Made by a program: the position numbers and the translations under genes. This document shows, piece after piece, positions 1 through 6,791 of a DNA stretch of 16,310 bases. Source of the stretch: CAKOSP01 sp964371745 (GTDB lineage: Bacteria > Bacillota_I > Bacilli_A > RF39 > UBA660); the NCBI GenBank assembly GCA_964371745.1, contig CAYJNS010000021.1, positions 1 to 16,310 of the forward strand, in the 5' to 3' direction. Under the pieces are notes generated by a model. The model searched no databases. It had not been told where the DNA came from and was given only the letters and a program-made list of their open reading frames with translations. Every line of letters starts with the position of its first letter. Position 1 is the stretch's first letter.

Positions 1-445
1 GTGGAATAAATGTGTACTCTGAATATGAATTTAATAGTTATGGTTATGAGTTTAATAAAGGTTATAATTATTTAAATGGTGAATATGCTCTGCAGTTTTC
101 TAGAGAAAGAAAATCATTTGTTACTGGCGATAGACAAAGAGGAGAAAATCAAGAAGAAGTAATTAAAGCAATAATTAATAAACTATCATCAACTAAGACT
201 TTACTAAATAACTATTCTGATATTTTAACTTCTTTAGAAAAGTCTATTCAAACAAATATGAGCAAGGAAGAGCTTACTAATTTATTTAAATACAAATAGA
301 TGATATGCCTAAATGGAGTATAACTACTCATAACTTAAATGGATATGATGAATATAAACATGTATATTCCAGTAATAGTGAGGCTTATGTAATGGTTCCA
401 AATGAGCTTACAGTAGATCGTGCCAAGGAACTGTTAAATGAATAA
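1..445 (+). pseudogene. LCP-family (LytR-CpsA-Psr) protein, 3' part, apparently frameshifted
   Basis: This is the C-terminal part of a LytR-CpsA-Psr phosphotransferase, a family that attaches anionic or capsular polymers to peptidoglycan at the outer membrane face. The gene starts before the window. The visible residues follow the family pattern: an N-V-Y-S-x-Y-x-F segment, KGYNYLNGEYAL, then the hallmark FSRERKSF and GDRQRG motifs with the conserved arginines. The frame stops at TAG 297-299. The adjacent -1 frame, from about position 293, continues with the expected ending (DDMPKW, then YVMVPNE) to TAA 443-445. Adding one base near 290-293 would restore a normal family C-terminus, so the break is probably a one-base deletion or an assembly error. 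The truncated product would keep the catalytic arginines but lose about 50 residues. Position upstream of the cpsC-cpsD-cpsB genes fits a role in polymer attachment. The family is certain; whether the gene is truly broken is less so. Confidence 0.8.
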
Positions 446-462
446 AAATAATAATATAGTTA

Positions 463-491
463 TTGTTATTGAAAATAAAATAAGTTATAAT
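463..491 (+). promoter_or_regulatory. Sigma-A type promoter for the cpsC-cpsD-cpsB cassette
   Basis: TTGTTA at 463-468 and a perfect TATAAT at 486-491 are separated by 17 bases. Transcription would begin near 498, leaving a leader of about 14 bases that carries the GAGG ribosome-binding site before the ATG at 512. The site lies in the 66-base gap after the LCP gene, so the cassette can be transcribed independently of it. Confidence 0.7.
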
Positions 492-511
492 AAGAAAGAG
501 GATAAAAAGAA

Positions 512-1195
512 ATGGAAGATGTAAATTTTAATGAAATATTAAATTATTTCAAAAGTAAAATAGTATTTATTTTAATAATGATTTTATTTGTTGTAGTATT
601 AGGTATGTTTTATTCATTATATATAAAAGTGCCGTTATACCAGTCAACATCAACAATAGTTTTAGCAAGACCTGAAACTGAAACACAATCACTTCAGTCA
701 GATTTAACGCTTAATCAAAGTTTAGTAGATACTTATAAAGAAATTGTAAAAAGTAGAAGTGTATTAGAAAAATCAATTGAACAATTGGATTTAAATATGA
801 AATATGAAACGCTTTTAAATAATGTATCTGTTGACAATGTAACAAACACTGAAGTAATAAAAATAACTGTAATAAGTGAAAATAGTGAAGAAGCTACTGA
901 ACTTGTAACTACTATTACTGAGGTATTTAGTGAAGAAGTTACTGATATTTGGGATATTCAAAATATAAAAGTTTTAGATACAGCATCTACAGAAGAAGAA
1001 CCTTTTAATATAAACATGTATAAAGAAATAATAATATATATAGGAATAGGTATGGCTTTATCTTTTATTACACTTTTAATTAGATATTCACTTGATACAA
1101 CAATAAAAAATGTAGCTGAAGTAGAACTTGTTACTGGTTTACCTATATTAGGTGCAGTACCTATATTTGAAGAAAAGAGGGGTATTTATGAATAA
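512..1195 (+). CDS. Wzz/CpsC-type membrane modulator of a tyrosine kinase
   Basis: This 227-residue protein belongs to the chain-length determinant family that, in Gram-positive bacteria, anchors and activates a separate BY-kinase (CpsC/YwqC/CapA type). Two membrane segments are visible, at about residues 17-38 and 172-191, flanking an extracytoplasmic domain of about 130 residues. After the second segment the short cytoplasmic tail contains KNVAEVELVTGLPILGAVP, the conserved kinase-contacting region. The start is supported by AGAGG at 497-501, ten bases upstream. The stop overlaps the kinase start by eight bases, so the two are probably translationally coupled. It likely works with the kinase and phosphatase that follow to control polysaccharide length or export. 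The family is clear; the polymer it controls is unknown. Confidence 0.9.
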   Translation: MEDVNFNEILNYFKSKIVFILIMILFVVVLGMFYSLYIKVPLYQSTSTIVLARPETETQSLQSDLTLNQSLVDTYKEIVKSRSVLEKSIEQLDLNMKYETLLNNVSVDNVTNTEVIKITVISENSEEATELVTTITEVFSEEVTDIWDIQNIKVLDTASTEEEPFNINMYKEIIIYIGIGMALSFITLLIRYSLDTTIKNVAEVELVTGLPILGAVPIFEEKRGIYE

Positions 1196-1850
1196 GGAAA
1201 TCATTGTTGAATCAAATCCTAAATCAGTTATATCTGAGGCTATTCGTATGATAAGAACTAATATAGAATTTTCAGCAAAAGGAAAACACGCTAAGACAGT
1301 ATTAGTTACTTCATCGCTATCTGGTGAAGGTAAAAGTTTTATAAGTACTAATTTAGCCGCAGCTTTTTCTCAAATGAATAAAAAAGTTATTATAATAGAT
1401 GCTGATCTTCGAAGAGGGAGATTACATAAAATATTTAATTTAGAAAATAAAAAAGGGTTGTCTACAATTTTAAAAAATAATGAAGTAAGTAATATAGATG
1501 ATTATATTATAAATACCGGTATTAAAAGTTTAGATGTACTTGTAAGAGGGGAAATACCAATAAATCCAAGTGAACTTTTGACTTATAAATGTATTGATAT
1601 ATTAATTGAAACATTAAAAGAAAAATATGATTATATTATATTTGATGGAGTTCCAACTACAGGTTTATCTGATTCCCTTATTATGGCTAAAAAGGTAGAT
1701 ATGACTTTAATTGTATCAGCCTTAAATATAGCAACAAAAGAACTTCTTAAAAATACAAAAAAATCTTTAGAATCAGTAAACGCTAATATTATTGGAGTAG
1801 TAGTTAATAAAGTCCCAAGACAAGGTAATGGCTACTATAAATATGAATAA
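1188..1850 (+). CDS. CpsD/YwqD-type bacterial tyrosine autokinase (BY-kinase)
   Basis: This 220-residue cytoplasmic P-loop kinase autophosphorylates on C-terminal tyrosines and phosphorylates partners in polysaccharide export. Visible motifs are Walker A (SGEGKS, residues 45-50), Walker A' (IIIDADLRR, 68-76), Walker B (YIIFDGVP, 149-156) and a short tyrosine cluster YYKY at 216-219. The N-terminal EAIRMIRTNIEF helix, which in the family contacts the neighbouring subunit, is at 17-28. ATG 1188 is chosen because AGAGGGG lies just upstream and the family begins there; an upstream in-frame start at 1152 lies inside cpsC and has no such site. The Walker B segment reads DGVPTT where most relatives have DxPP. 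The tyrosine cluster is shorter than in streptococcal CpsD. The stop overlaps the phosphatase ATG by one base. Confidence 0.93.
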   Translation: MNKEIIVESNPKSVISEAIRMIRTNIEFSAKGKHAKTVLVTSSLSGEGKSFISTNLAAAFSQMNKKVIIIDADLRRGRLHKIFNLENKKGLSTILKNNEVSNIDDYIINTGIKSLDVLVRGEIPINPSELLTYKCIDILIETLKEKYDYIIFDGVPTTGLSDSLIMAKKVDMTLIVSALNIATKELLKNTKKSLESVNANIIGVVVNKVPRQGNGYYKYE

Positions 1851-2584
1851 TGAAAGATTTACATAATCATTTATTATTTTCAATAGATGATGGGCCAAAA
1901 TTTGTAGATGAATCAATTTTTCTACTACAAAAAATGGAGGAAAAAGGTTTTGATGAAATTATTCTTACCCCACATTATTATGAAGGTTGTAATTATATTG
2001 CAAATAACTTTATAAAACAAAAATTATATAATATATTAAAAGAAGAAATAAAAAAAGCAAATATAAATATAAAAATACACTTAGGTAATGAGATATTTAT
2101 TAGTGATGATATTATAAAAAATATTAATGGTAATAAGATATTACCTTTAGGTAATTCTAAATACTTATTAGTTGAATTTCCAATGAACGTATATTATCCT
2201 ATATTTGATAAAATGATAGATGATTTAATAAATAATGGTTTTATACCAATAATTGCTCACCCAGAAAGATACAATTTTTATCAACTAAGACCTTTTAAAA
2301 TATTAAGTTTAGCAGATAAAGGAGTATTATTTCAAGGGAATATAGGCGCTATAATAGGTTTATATGGTAGTAGTGCTAAAAAAACATTTAGGAAATTATT
2401 AAAAGAAGGAATATATTCATTTTTATCAACTGATTTACATAACAATCAAGTTATATTAAATGATTTAGATAATATAAAGAAAAAAATCATTAAAATTATT
2501 GGAGCTGATGAATTTAATAATTTAACTAATGTAAATATCACACATGTAATAAATAATGAAAACATAAAAAAAGAATTAGTGTAA
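1850..2584 (+). CDS. CpsB/YwqE-type PHP-domain protein-tyrosine phosphatase
   Basis: This 244-residue metal-dependent phosphatase of the PHP family removes phosphate from the CpsD-type kinase. The metal ligands of the family are all in place: the H5-N-H7 pair in DLHNHLLFSIDDGP, H42 in TPHYYEG, E81 in GNEIF, H137 in IAHPERY, and D195/H197 in STDLHN. Length matches the family (about 240-255 residues). The ATG overlaps the kinase stop (TAATG), a normal coupling arrangement. The TAA lies inside the following terminator hairpin, so this is the last gene of the unit. Kinase, modulator and phosphatase together form a complete phosphorylation cycle, although no glycosyltransferase or polymerase genes follow. 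Confidence 0.93.
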   Translation: MKDLHNHLLFSIDDGPKFVDESIFLLQKMEEKGFDEIILTPHYYEGCNYIANNFIKQKLYNILKEEIKKANINIKIHLGNEIFISDDIIKNINGNKILPLGNSKYLLVEFPMNVYYPIFDKMIDDLINNGFIPIIAHPERYNFYQLRPFKILSLADKGVLFQGNIGAIIGLYGSSAKKTFRKLLKEGIYSFLSTDLHNNQVILNDLDNIKKKIIKIIGADEFNNLTNVNITHVINNENIKKELV

Positions 2585-2602
2585 GGTTACTAATTCTTTT
2601 TT
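2567..2602 (+). terminator. Intrinsic terminator of the cps cassette
   Basis: A perfect 14-base inverted repeat (2567-2580 with 2589-2602) encloses an 8-base loop and ends in a run of T. The left arm overlaps the last codons of the phosphatase gene. Because the left arm begins with A residues, it may also work in the opposite direction. Confidence 0.85.
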
Positions 2603-2719
2603 CTTTGGATAAGGAGTGTTTCATTATGCTTTATTTAAAAATACTTATTTTAAATCCCTTACATATATATCTTAATATATAAATGTGTTAAAAATATGAA
2701 GAAGTTGTGAAAAATAAAA

Positions 2720-2745
2720 AAAAGACCTAACTTAAAAGGTCTTTT
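2720..2745 (-). terminator. Intrinsic terminator downstream of tRNA-Arg
   Basis: Read on the minus strand, AAAAGACCT and AGGTCTTTT form a 9-base-pair stem with an 8-base loop, followed by a long T-rich tract (complement of about 2706-2720). It lies 11 bases past the CCA end of the tRNA and ends the minus-strand block. The stretch 2603-2719 holds no convincing gene. Confidence 0.8.
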
Positions 2746-2756
2746 AACTTTCCATA

Positions 2757-2833
2757 TGGCGTTCCCGATAGGATTCGAACCTATGACCGTACGCTTAGAA
2801 GGCGTATGCTCTATCCAGCTGAGCTACGGGAAC
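2757..2833 (-). tRNA. tRNA-Arg (anticodon UCU), CCA encoded
   Basis: On the minus strand the 77 bases fold as a full cloverleaf. The acceptor arm is GTTCCCG paired with CGGGAAC. The D arm contains AGCTCAGCTGG, and the T arm contains GGTTCGAATCC. The anticodon stem TACGC/GCGTA has the loop CTTCTAA, giving anticodon TCT (complement of 2797-2799), which reads AGA, the preferred Arg codon in AT-rich genomes. The discriminator base is G, and the 3' CCA is encoded (2757-2759). It has its own promoter and terminator. Confidence 0.97.
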
Positions 2834-2848
2834 AACTAGACAGTTATT

Positions 2849-2877
2849 ATTATACCTTAAAAACGCAAATTAATCAA
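2849..2877 (-). promoter_or_regulatory. Sigma-A promoter of tRNA-Arg
   Basis: On the minus strand TTGATT (2872-2877), a 17-base spacer and a perfect TATAAT (2849-2854) lie directly upstream of the tRNA. Transcription would begin near 2842, about nine bases before the mature 5' end. The -35 box overlaps the last codons and stop of the gerM-like gene. Confidence 0.8.
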
Positions 2878-3808
2878 GCAAAACCGATACATTTTCCTCG
2901 TTTGGTAGTTCAAATATTACTGATTTAATATTATATGTATCTCTAATAGATAAATAGATAGAATATTTAACTTCTTCAATTATATTATTGCTACTAAGAT
3001 CCGCTAAAAGATTATTATCAAAACTTAAGTTTATTGTTTCTTCCATAATTTCATATGATTCTAAATTTGCTGATGCTTTTAAATAACTAATTAAATTAGT
3101 TTGATTAATAGGTGATGTTTTTAAATTTTCAATTATAATTTCTATCTTTTCATTTGAACTATTTTCATATTTAGATATTGGAATATAATATGTTAAATTA
3201 TCTGTTTTTGATATATAATAATTTATTGTCATATCAACACCTTTAAAAGATGTTATATCATAAATTTTATTTATACCAAAAGATTTATCTAGGGTATTAG
3301 GTAAATCTTTTTGTAAGTAGGGAAGTTTGTTTAATTTTATTCCGTCTATAAAAATCATAATTTCTTCAACTTCTTTAAATTCACAAAGAGAAAATATAAG
3401 AGACTCAAAAATTATAAGTTCATTATCTTTTTCATAATTTAAAAATTCTTTAGAAAAATCTATTTTCAAAATATTTTCATCTAGACTAAGTTCATTTATT
3501 TTAGTGTTTTCTGGAATAACTGCTTTAAATCCATCTGGTAAATAACTAGATTCTGCGCTATTGATTGTCAATGTACTTATTATGTTTTTTATATTTTTTA
3601 GTACTTCCTCACTAGATTTTAAAATATCTATTCTAGCTACATAATTGTTTTTATCACTCAAGTAAATAGGCATTTTTATTGCATCAATATAAGATATTTC
3701 TTCTTCAATATTATTTTTATTATTTACTGGAAATAAATATAAAAATAATAATATAAATAAAGCTAATGTAGATATTAATATTCTTTTAAAAGCATTTTTT
3801 TTAAGCAT
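2870..3808 (-). CDS. GerM-like sporulation protein with two GerMN domains
   Basis: This 312-residue protein has an N-terminal membrane segment (about residues 9-27) and two tandem GerMN domains, at about 85-170 and 195-312. The first is marked by LPDGFKAVIPENTKI and the LKIDFSKEFL strand, and the second by YYIPISKYE, NLKTSP and INLSFDNNLL. In Bacillus subtilis GerM is a mother-cell protein that helps assemble the SpoIIIA-SpoIIQ complex spanning the two forespore membranes and also affects germination. ATG 3808 is chosen because AGGGTG sits six bases upstream; the longer in-frame version would begin inside gerE. No lipobox cysteine follows the membrane segment, unlike the B. subtilis lipoprotein, so this version may stay as an uncleaved anchor. 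It lies downstream of gerE and spoIIIAH, both of related function. The assignment rests on domain pattern and context. Confidence 0.8.
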   Translation of the reverse strand: MLKKNAFKRILISTLALFILLFLYLFPVNNKNNIEEEISYIDAIKMPIYLSDKNNYVARIDILKSSEEVLKNIKNIISTLTINSAESSYLPDGFKAVIPENTKINELSLDENILKIDFSKEFLNYEKDNELIIFESLIFSLCEFKEVEEIMIFIDGIKLNKLPYLQKDLPNTLDKSFGINKIYDITSFKGVDMTINYYISKTDNLTYYIPISKYENSSNEKIEIIIENLKTSPINQTNLISYLKASANLESYEIMEETINLSFDNNLLADLSSNNIIEEVKYSIYLSIRDTYNIKSVIFELPNEENVSVLLD

Positions 3809-3852
3809 ATAGTTCACCCTAATAAAATATATTCTAAAAATTAATATATAGC

Positions 3853-3874
3853 ACAAAAAAAGCCAATTGGCTTT
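3853..3874 (-). terminator. Intrinsic terminator of gerE
   Basis: On the minus strand AAAGCC and GGCTTT pair around a short AATT loop (3859-3874) and run into seven T residues (complement of 3854-3860). The stem overlaps the gerE stop codon. It separates gerE from the gerM-like gene, which therefore needs its own promoter in 3809-3852; no convincing one was recognised there. Confidence 0.65.
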
Positions 3875-4079
3875 ATAATTTAATTTCACCTAGTTTTAAA
3901 AGTTCAACAATAGCTTGACTTCTACCTTTAACATCTAATTTTTGCATAGTATTTGATACATGATTTCTCACGGTTTTTTCACTAATATTCAGTTCTGTTG
4001 CAATCTCCTTAGTTGTTTTATTATTTGTTAAAAGGTCGAATATTTCTTTTTCTCTAAGTGTTAAAATACTTTTTGTCAT
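3873..4079 (-). CDS. gerE: GerE-type LuxR-family mother-cell transcription regulator
   Basis: This 68-residue protein is a free-standing LuxR-type helix-turn-helix domain. It closely follows GerE of Bacillus (about 74 residues), the last mother-cell regulator, which binds promoters used by sigma-K to control coat and late genes. Characteristic segments are LTLREKEIFDLL, then NKTTKEIATELNISEKTVRNH (the recognition helix-turn-helix, about 20-40) and QKLDVKGRSQAIVELLKLGE. ATG 4079 is chosen because GTGAGG lies just before it; an upstream TTG at 4104-4106 has no ribosome-binding site. A sigma-K-like promoter lies upstream, matching the regulation known in Bacillus. It lies beside a gerM-like gene, and gerE and gerM are also close neighbours in B. 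subtilis. The very high similarity of the helix-turn-helix makes this a strong call. Confidence 0.9.
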   Translation of the reverse strand: MTKSILTLREKEIFDLLTNNKTTKEIATELNISEKTVRNHVSNTMQKLDVKGRSQAIVELLKLGEIKL

Positions 4080-4108
4080 AATCCTCACTTTCCTAATATG
4101 TTTCAATG

Positions 4109-4135
4109 TATTTTATGAAAGATATTAGGCAGTGT
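4109..4135 (-). promoter_or_regulatory. Candidate sigma-K promoter of gerE
   Basis: On the minus strand CATAAAATA (4109-4117) matches the sigma-K -10 consensus CATANNNTA exactly. An AC dinucleotide lies 16 bases upstream (4134-4135), close to the usual spacing. It sits in the 63-base gap between spoIIIAH and gerE. This is consensus matching by eye in AT-rich DNA, so it is suggestive only. Confidence 0.45.
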
Positions 4136-4142
4136 GAGGGTT

Positions 4143-4631
4143 TTAACCCTGAAATTTCACAGTTATATACATTTGTGAATCAAACATTTCTTGAGTTGCT
4201 CTTATAATTTCATTTGCTAAACTAGAATCATGCTGATTTCCAGAAATAATAATGTTTATTTGATCGCTATTTATTTTTACAACCGATTCAAGTGAAAACT
4301 TTTCTTTAATCATCTCTTGCATTTCTTCTGTTTTACTTTTTTTAGTATTAATTGCTTGTAATCCATCATATGCATCGTTTTTTTCTTGTAAAGTAGCATT
4401 ATTATCTAAAAGTATTTCTTCATATTTTTGAATTTCAGTTAAAACTTCTTCTTCAGCTGCAATTCTAAGTGCCATTAATTCATCGCTTTGAGAAATACTT
4501 ACTACAGGTTCTGAATCATCTATTACATTTTCTATTTGCAAAGATTCATCTGCCATTGTCACATAATAAATGCCTAAAACAAGTATTAATGAAAATAAAG
4601 TTACAAACCACAAATTTTGCTTATTAATCAT
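4143..4631 (-). CDS. spoIIIAH: Stage III sporulation protein AH (SpoIIIAH-like)
   Basis: This 162-residue mother-cell membrane protein has one N-terminal membrane segment (about residues 8-26) and an extracellular domain. In B. subtilis SpoIIIAH binds forespore SpoIIQ in the intermembrane space, driving engulfment and forming part of the channel between the cells. The pattern fits: N-terminal NKQNLWFVTLFSLI, a charged helical middle (RIAAEEEVLTEIQKYEEIL), LQEKNDAYDGLQAI, and the YscJ/FliF-like fold near the C-terminus (ESVVKINSDQINIIISG, ANEIIRATQEM). It is shorter than the Bacillus protein, about 218 residues. GGAGG lies six bases before the ATG. In Bacillus and Clostridium it is the last gene of the eight-gene spoIIIA operon; here it stands alone next to gerE. 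Confidence is good on domain pattern and sporulation neighbours. Confidence 0.85.
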   Translation of the reverse strand: MINKQNLWFVTLFSLILVLGIYYVTMADESLQIENVIDDSEPVVSISQSDELMALRIAAEEEVLTEIQKYEEILLDNNATLQEKNDAYDGLQAINTKKSKTEEMQEMIKEKFSLESVVKINSDQINIIISGNQHDSSLANEIIRATQEMFDSQMYITVKFQG

Positions 4632-4653
4632 CTTTTTCCTCCATATTTACTAA

Positions 4654-4681
4654 ATTTTATGACTTTTTTATAAAAAAATGA
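4654..4681 (-). promoter_or_regulatory. Candidate sigma-E promoter of spoIIIAH
   Basis: On the minus strand TCATTTT (4675-4681), a 13-base spacer and CATAAAAT (4654-4661) match the sigma-E consensus (kmATATT and CATACAmT) at six of seven and seven of eight positions. The predicted start near 4647 leaves a short leader with GGAGG before the spoIIIAH ATG. AT-rich composition raises the chance of accidental matches. Confidence 0.5.
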
Positions 4682-4712
4682 AGAAATTTGCGAAAAAAAA
4701 AAGGAAATTTCT
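4682..4712. repeat. Inverted repeat around a ten-A tract, upstream of the bacteriocin exporter
   Basis: AGAAATTT at 4682-4689 is repeated inverted as AAATTTCT at 4705-4712, with a 15-base spacer that includes ten consecutive A residues (4693-4702). It lies in the divergent gap between spoIIIAH and the exporter gene, just upstream of a TATAAA-like -10 box (4726-4731) that has no clear -35. It could be an operator, or only chance in AT-rich DNA. Confidence 0.4.
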
Positions 4713-4748
4713 ACTTTTCCGGTAATATAAAAGGTAGGAGGGAGAAAT

Positions 4749-6791
4749 ATGCCTAGAAAAATTTTTGTAGTAAAACAATTAAGTGAGAAAGATTGTGCAC
4801 CTGCATGCTTGTTATCAATAATAAAATATTATAATGGATTTGTTCCACTTGAAAAAATAAGAATAGACGCTAAGACTAGTATTAGTGGTACTACTGCTTA
4901 TGATTTGATTAAAGCTGCAAATAAATATGGTTTTGATGGATGTGGATATAACATAACTATTAAGGATTTATATGAAAATAATAAAGTTTATCCTTTAGTT
5001 GCGCAAGTTATGTATAAAAATTTTAGCCACTTTGTTGTGATTTATCAAGTTAGTGCAAAAAATGTTTTAATAATGGATCCTGCTAAAGGTAAAGTTACTT
5101 TAAAAATTGATGAATTTGAAAAACAATGGACTGGTTTAATTTTAGAATTTATCCCAAGAAATAAAATTATAATAATGAAAAAAGATAATAAAGTTTTTGA
5201 AATTTTTCTAGAGACAATTAAGCTTGAAAAAAAATTAATTATTAAAATAATACTTAGTAGTCTTTGTTTAACTGTTGCTACAATTATATTAAGTTATTAT
5301 TTTAAATTTGGTATTGATAATTTAACAACTGATGTGAATCTTCTCAAATTTATCTGTATTTTTTTCTTTATAATAGTACTATTTAAATGTTTATTTTATA
5401 ATTTAAGGCGCCATTATGAAATTCATTTTAATAAAAATTTAGATGTACATTTATATAAAGAGTTTATTAGTCACATATTCTATCTTCCTTCTAAAGTAAT
5501 GGCTACTAAAACTATGGGTGAAATAGTAACTAGGATTGGAGATTTAAGTAATCTTAAAATATTATTTTCTGAGATTATGATGTCACTTTTTTTAGATTTT
5601 CTAATGATGCTTATAGCTATTCCAATTTTATTTACAATTAATGAAACATTATTTTATATTCTTTCTTGTGTTTTAATTGTATATTTATTATTAGGAATTT
5701 TATTTAGTAAACTTATTTATAAAAAAATACTTGAAAACAAAGAATATGAAAGTGATTTTAATACAAAAATGATTGAAAGTATCACAATGTTTAATAGTGT
5801 TAAAAATCTTCATAAAACAAGAAGGGTGTTATTAAAAATAGAAAACTCTCTTGCAAATTATTTATATCATAGCTTTAATATTGATAAAGTAAATAATTTA
5901 CAATTTTCAATCAAATATTTTATATACGAAATAGGTTTTTTCTTAATTAACACTGTAGGTTTTTATTTAATAATTGATAATAAACTATCTATAACATCGC
6001 TTGTTACATTTAATACATTAATGGGATTTTTTTTAGAACCAATTAAAAACTTAATCGATAATATACCTAAATATAATTTTGTGAGAGCATCAATTTATAA
6101 ATTAAATGAATTTATGAATATAAGCGAGGAAGTTTATGGTGATAAAATAAATTTGAATAAGTATGATATCGTTATTAAAAACCTTACCTTTGGTTATAAT
6201 GATTTTACAACTATAATTAATAAATATAATTTAAGAGTAAAAGAAAAAGATCACATTTTAATAATGGGAAAAAGTGGAGGTGGTAAAAGTACCATTTGTA
6301 AACTCTTAACTAAATTTGAAATGGATTATAAAGGTGATATTTTAATTGGTAATATAAATTTAAGAGATTTATCTATTGCTACAATTAAAAACAATATCAC
6401 ATATATTTCTCAAAAAGAATATTTATTTTCAGATACTTTAAAAAATAATATATTATTTTTTAGGGATGTTGATTTTGAAAAGTTTAATCATATTTGTAAA
6501 CTTTGTAAACTAGATAGTATTTTGGATAATAAAAAATTAAGATATGAGTCAATGATTGAAATGGATTCACATAATTTTTCAGGGGGAGAAAAGCAAAGAA
6601 TAATATTAGCTAGATCTTTATTAAATGATTTTAAAATTTTAATAATTGATGAGGCTCTAAGTGAAGTTGATAAAAAGGTTGAAATAGAAATTATTAATAA
6701 TCTAAAAAAACACTTTTCTGATAAAACAATAATTTATATAAGTCATAAAAGCTTAGAAAAACATTTCAAAAAGGTGGTGGAACTTGTTTAA
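4749..6791 (+). CDS. C39-peptidase ABC exporter for double-glycine peptides (PCAT)
   Basis: This 680-residue membrane transporter cuts the leader of double-glycine precursors and exports the mature peptide. The N-terminal C39 peptidase (about 1-130) has the oxyanion glutamine Q10, catalytic C16 in EKDCAPAC, H94 in FSHFVVIY and D110 in IMDPAKG, so it looks active. The membrane domain spans about 155-430, with hydrophobic segments near 162-182, 198-217, 278-296, 300-320 and 390-410. The nucleotide-binding domain has Walker A GKSGGGKS (507-514), Q-loop Q555, signature SGGEKQ (611-616), Walker B ILIIDE (630-635) and switch H666. AGGAGG lies just before the ATG. The stop overlaps the accessory gene, and the two precursor genes lie downstream. 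The Walker A and signature motifs are intact, and the length is slightly under the usual 700 or so. Confidence 0.96.
   Translation: MPRKIFVVKQLSEKDCAPACLLSIIKYYNGFVPLEKIRIDAKTSISGTTAYDLIKAANKYGFDGCGYNITIKDLYENNKVYPLVAQVMYKNFSHFVVIYQVSAKNVLIMDPAKGKVTLKIDEFEKQWTGLILEFIPRNKIIIMKKDNKVFEIFLETIKLEKKLIIKIILSSLCLTVATIILSYYFKFGIDNLTTDVNLLKFICIFFFIIVLFKCLFYNLRRHYEIHFNKNLDVHLYKEFISHIFYLPSKVMATKTMGEIVTRIGDLSNLKILFSEIMMSLFLDFLMMLIAIPILFTINETLFYILSCVLIVYLLLGILFSKLIYKKILENKEYESDFNTKMIESITMFNSVKNLHKTRRVLLKIENSLANYLYHSFNIDKVNNLQFSIKYFIYEIGFFLINTVGFYLIIDNKLSITSLVTFNTLMGFFLEPIKNLIDNIPKYNFVRASIYKLNEFMNISEEVYGDKINLNKYDIVIKNLTFGYNDFTTIINKYNLRVKEKDHILIMGKSGGGKSTICKLLTKFEMDYKGDILIGNINLRDLSIATIKNNITYISQKEYLFSDTLKNNILFFRDVDFEKFNHICKLCKLDSILDNKKLRYESMIEMDSHNFSGGEKQRIILARSLLNDFKILIIDEALSEVDKKVEIEIINNLKKHFSDKTIIYISHKSLEKHFKKVVELV

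Noticed and set aside
282..300. Programmed -1 frameshift in the LCP gene
   Set aside because: The frame change occurs near TTT-AAA-TAC, but the in-frame heptamer does not follow the X-XXY-YYZ slip pattern, and no downstream stimulatory stem was seen. A simple deletion or sequence error explains it better.
1152..1187. Longer start for the BY-kinase at 1152
   Set aside because: It would overlap cpsC by more than 40 bases and lacks an RBS; ATG 1188 has AGAGGGG and matches the family N-terminus.
2626..2682. 18-codon open frame with a good AAGGAGTG site upstream
   Set aside because: The RBS spacing is attractive, but the peptide (mostly Leu, Ile, Tyr, Asn) has no leader, no family and no promoter, and lies after a strong terminator. 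Probably chance or a gene remnant.
2757..2833. tRNA-Arg as an integration site of a mobile element
   Set aside because: No integrase, no repeat of the tRNA 3' end and no foreign gene block were seen on either side.
3809..3852. Sigma-E promoter for the gerM-like gene
   Set aside because: Several ATATT-like stretches exist, but no pair of boxes matched the consensus at an acceptable spacing.
4137..4150. AGGGTT/AACCCT hairpin at the spoIIIAH stop as a terminator
   Set aside because: The stem is short, the loop only two bases unless pairs open, and no T run follows on the minus strand.
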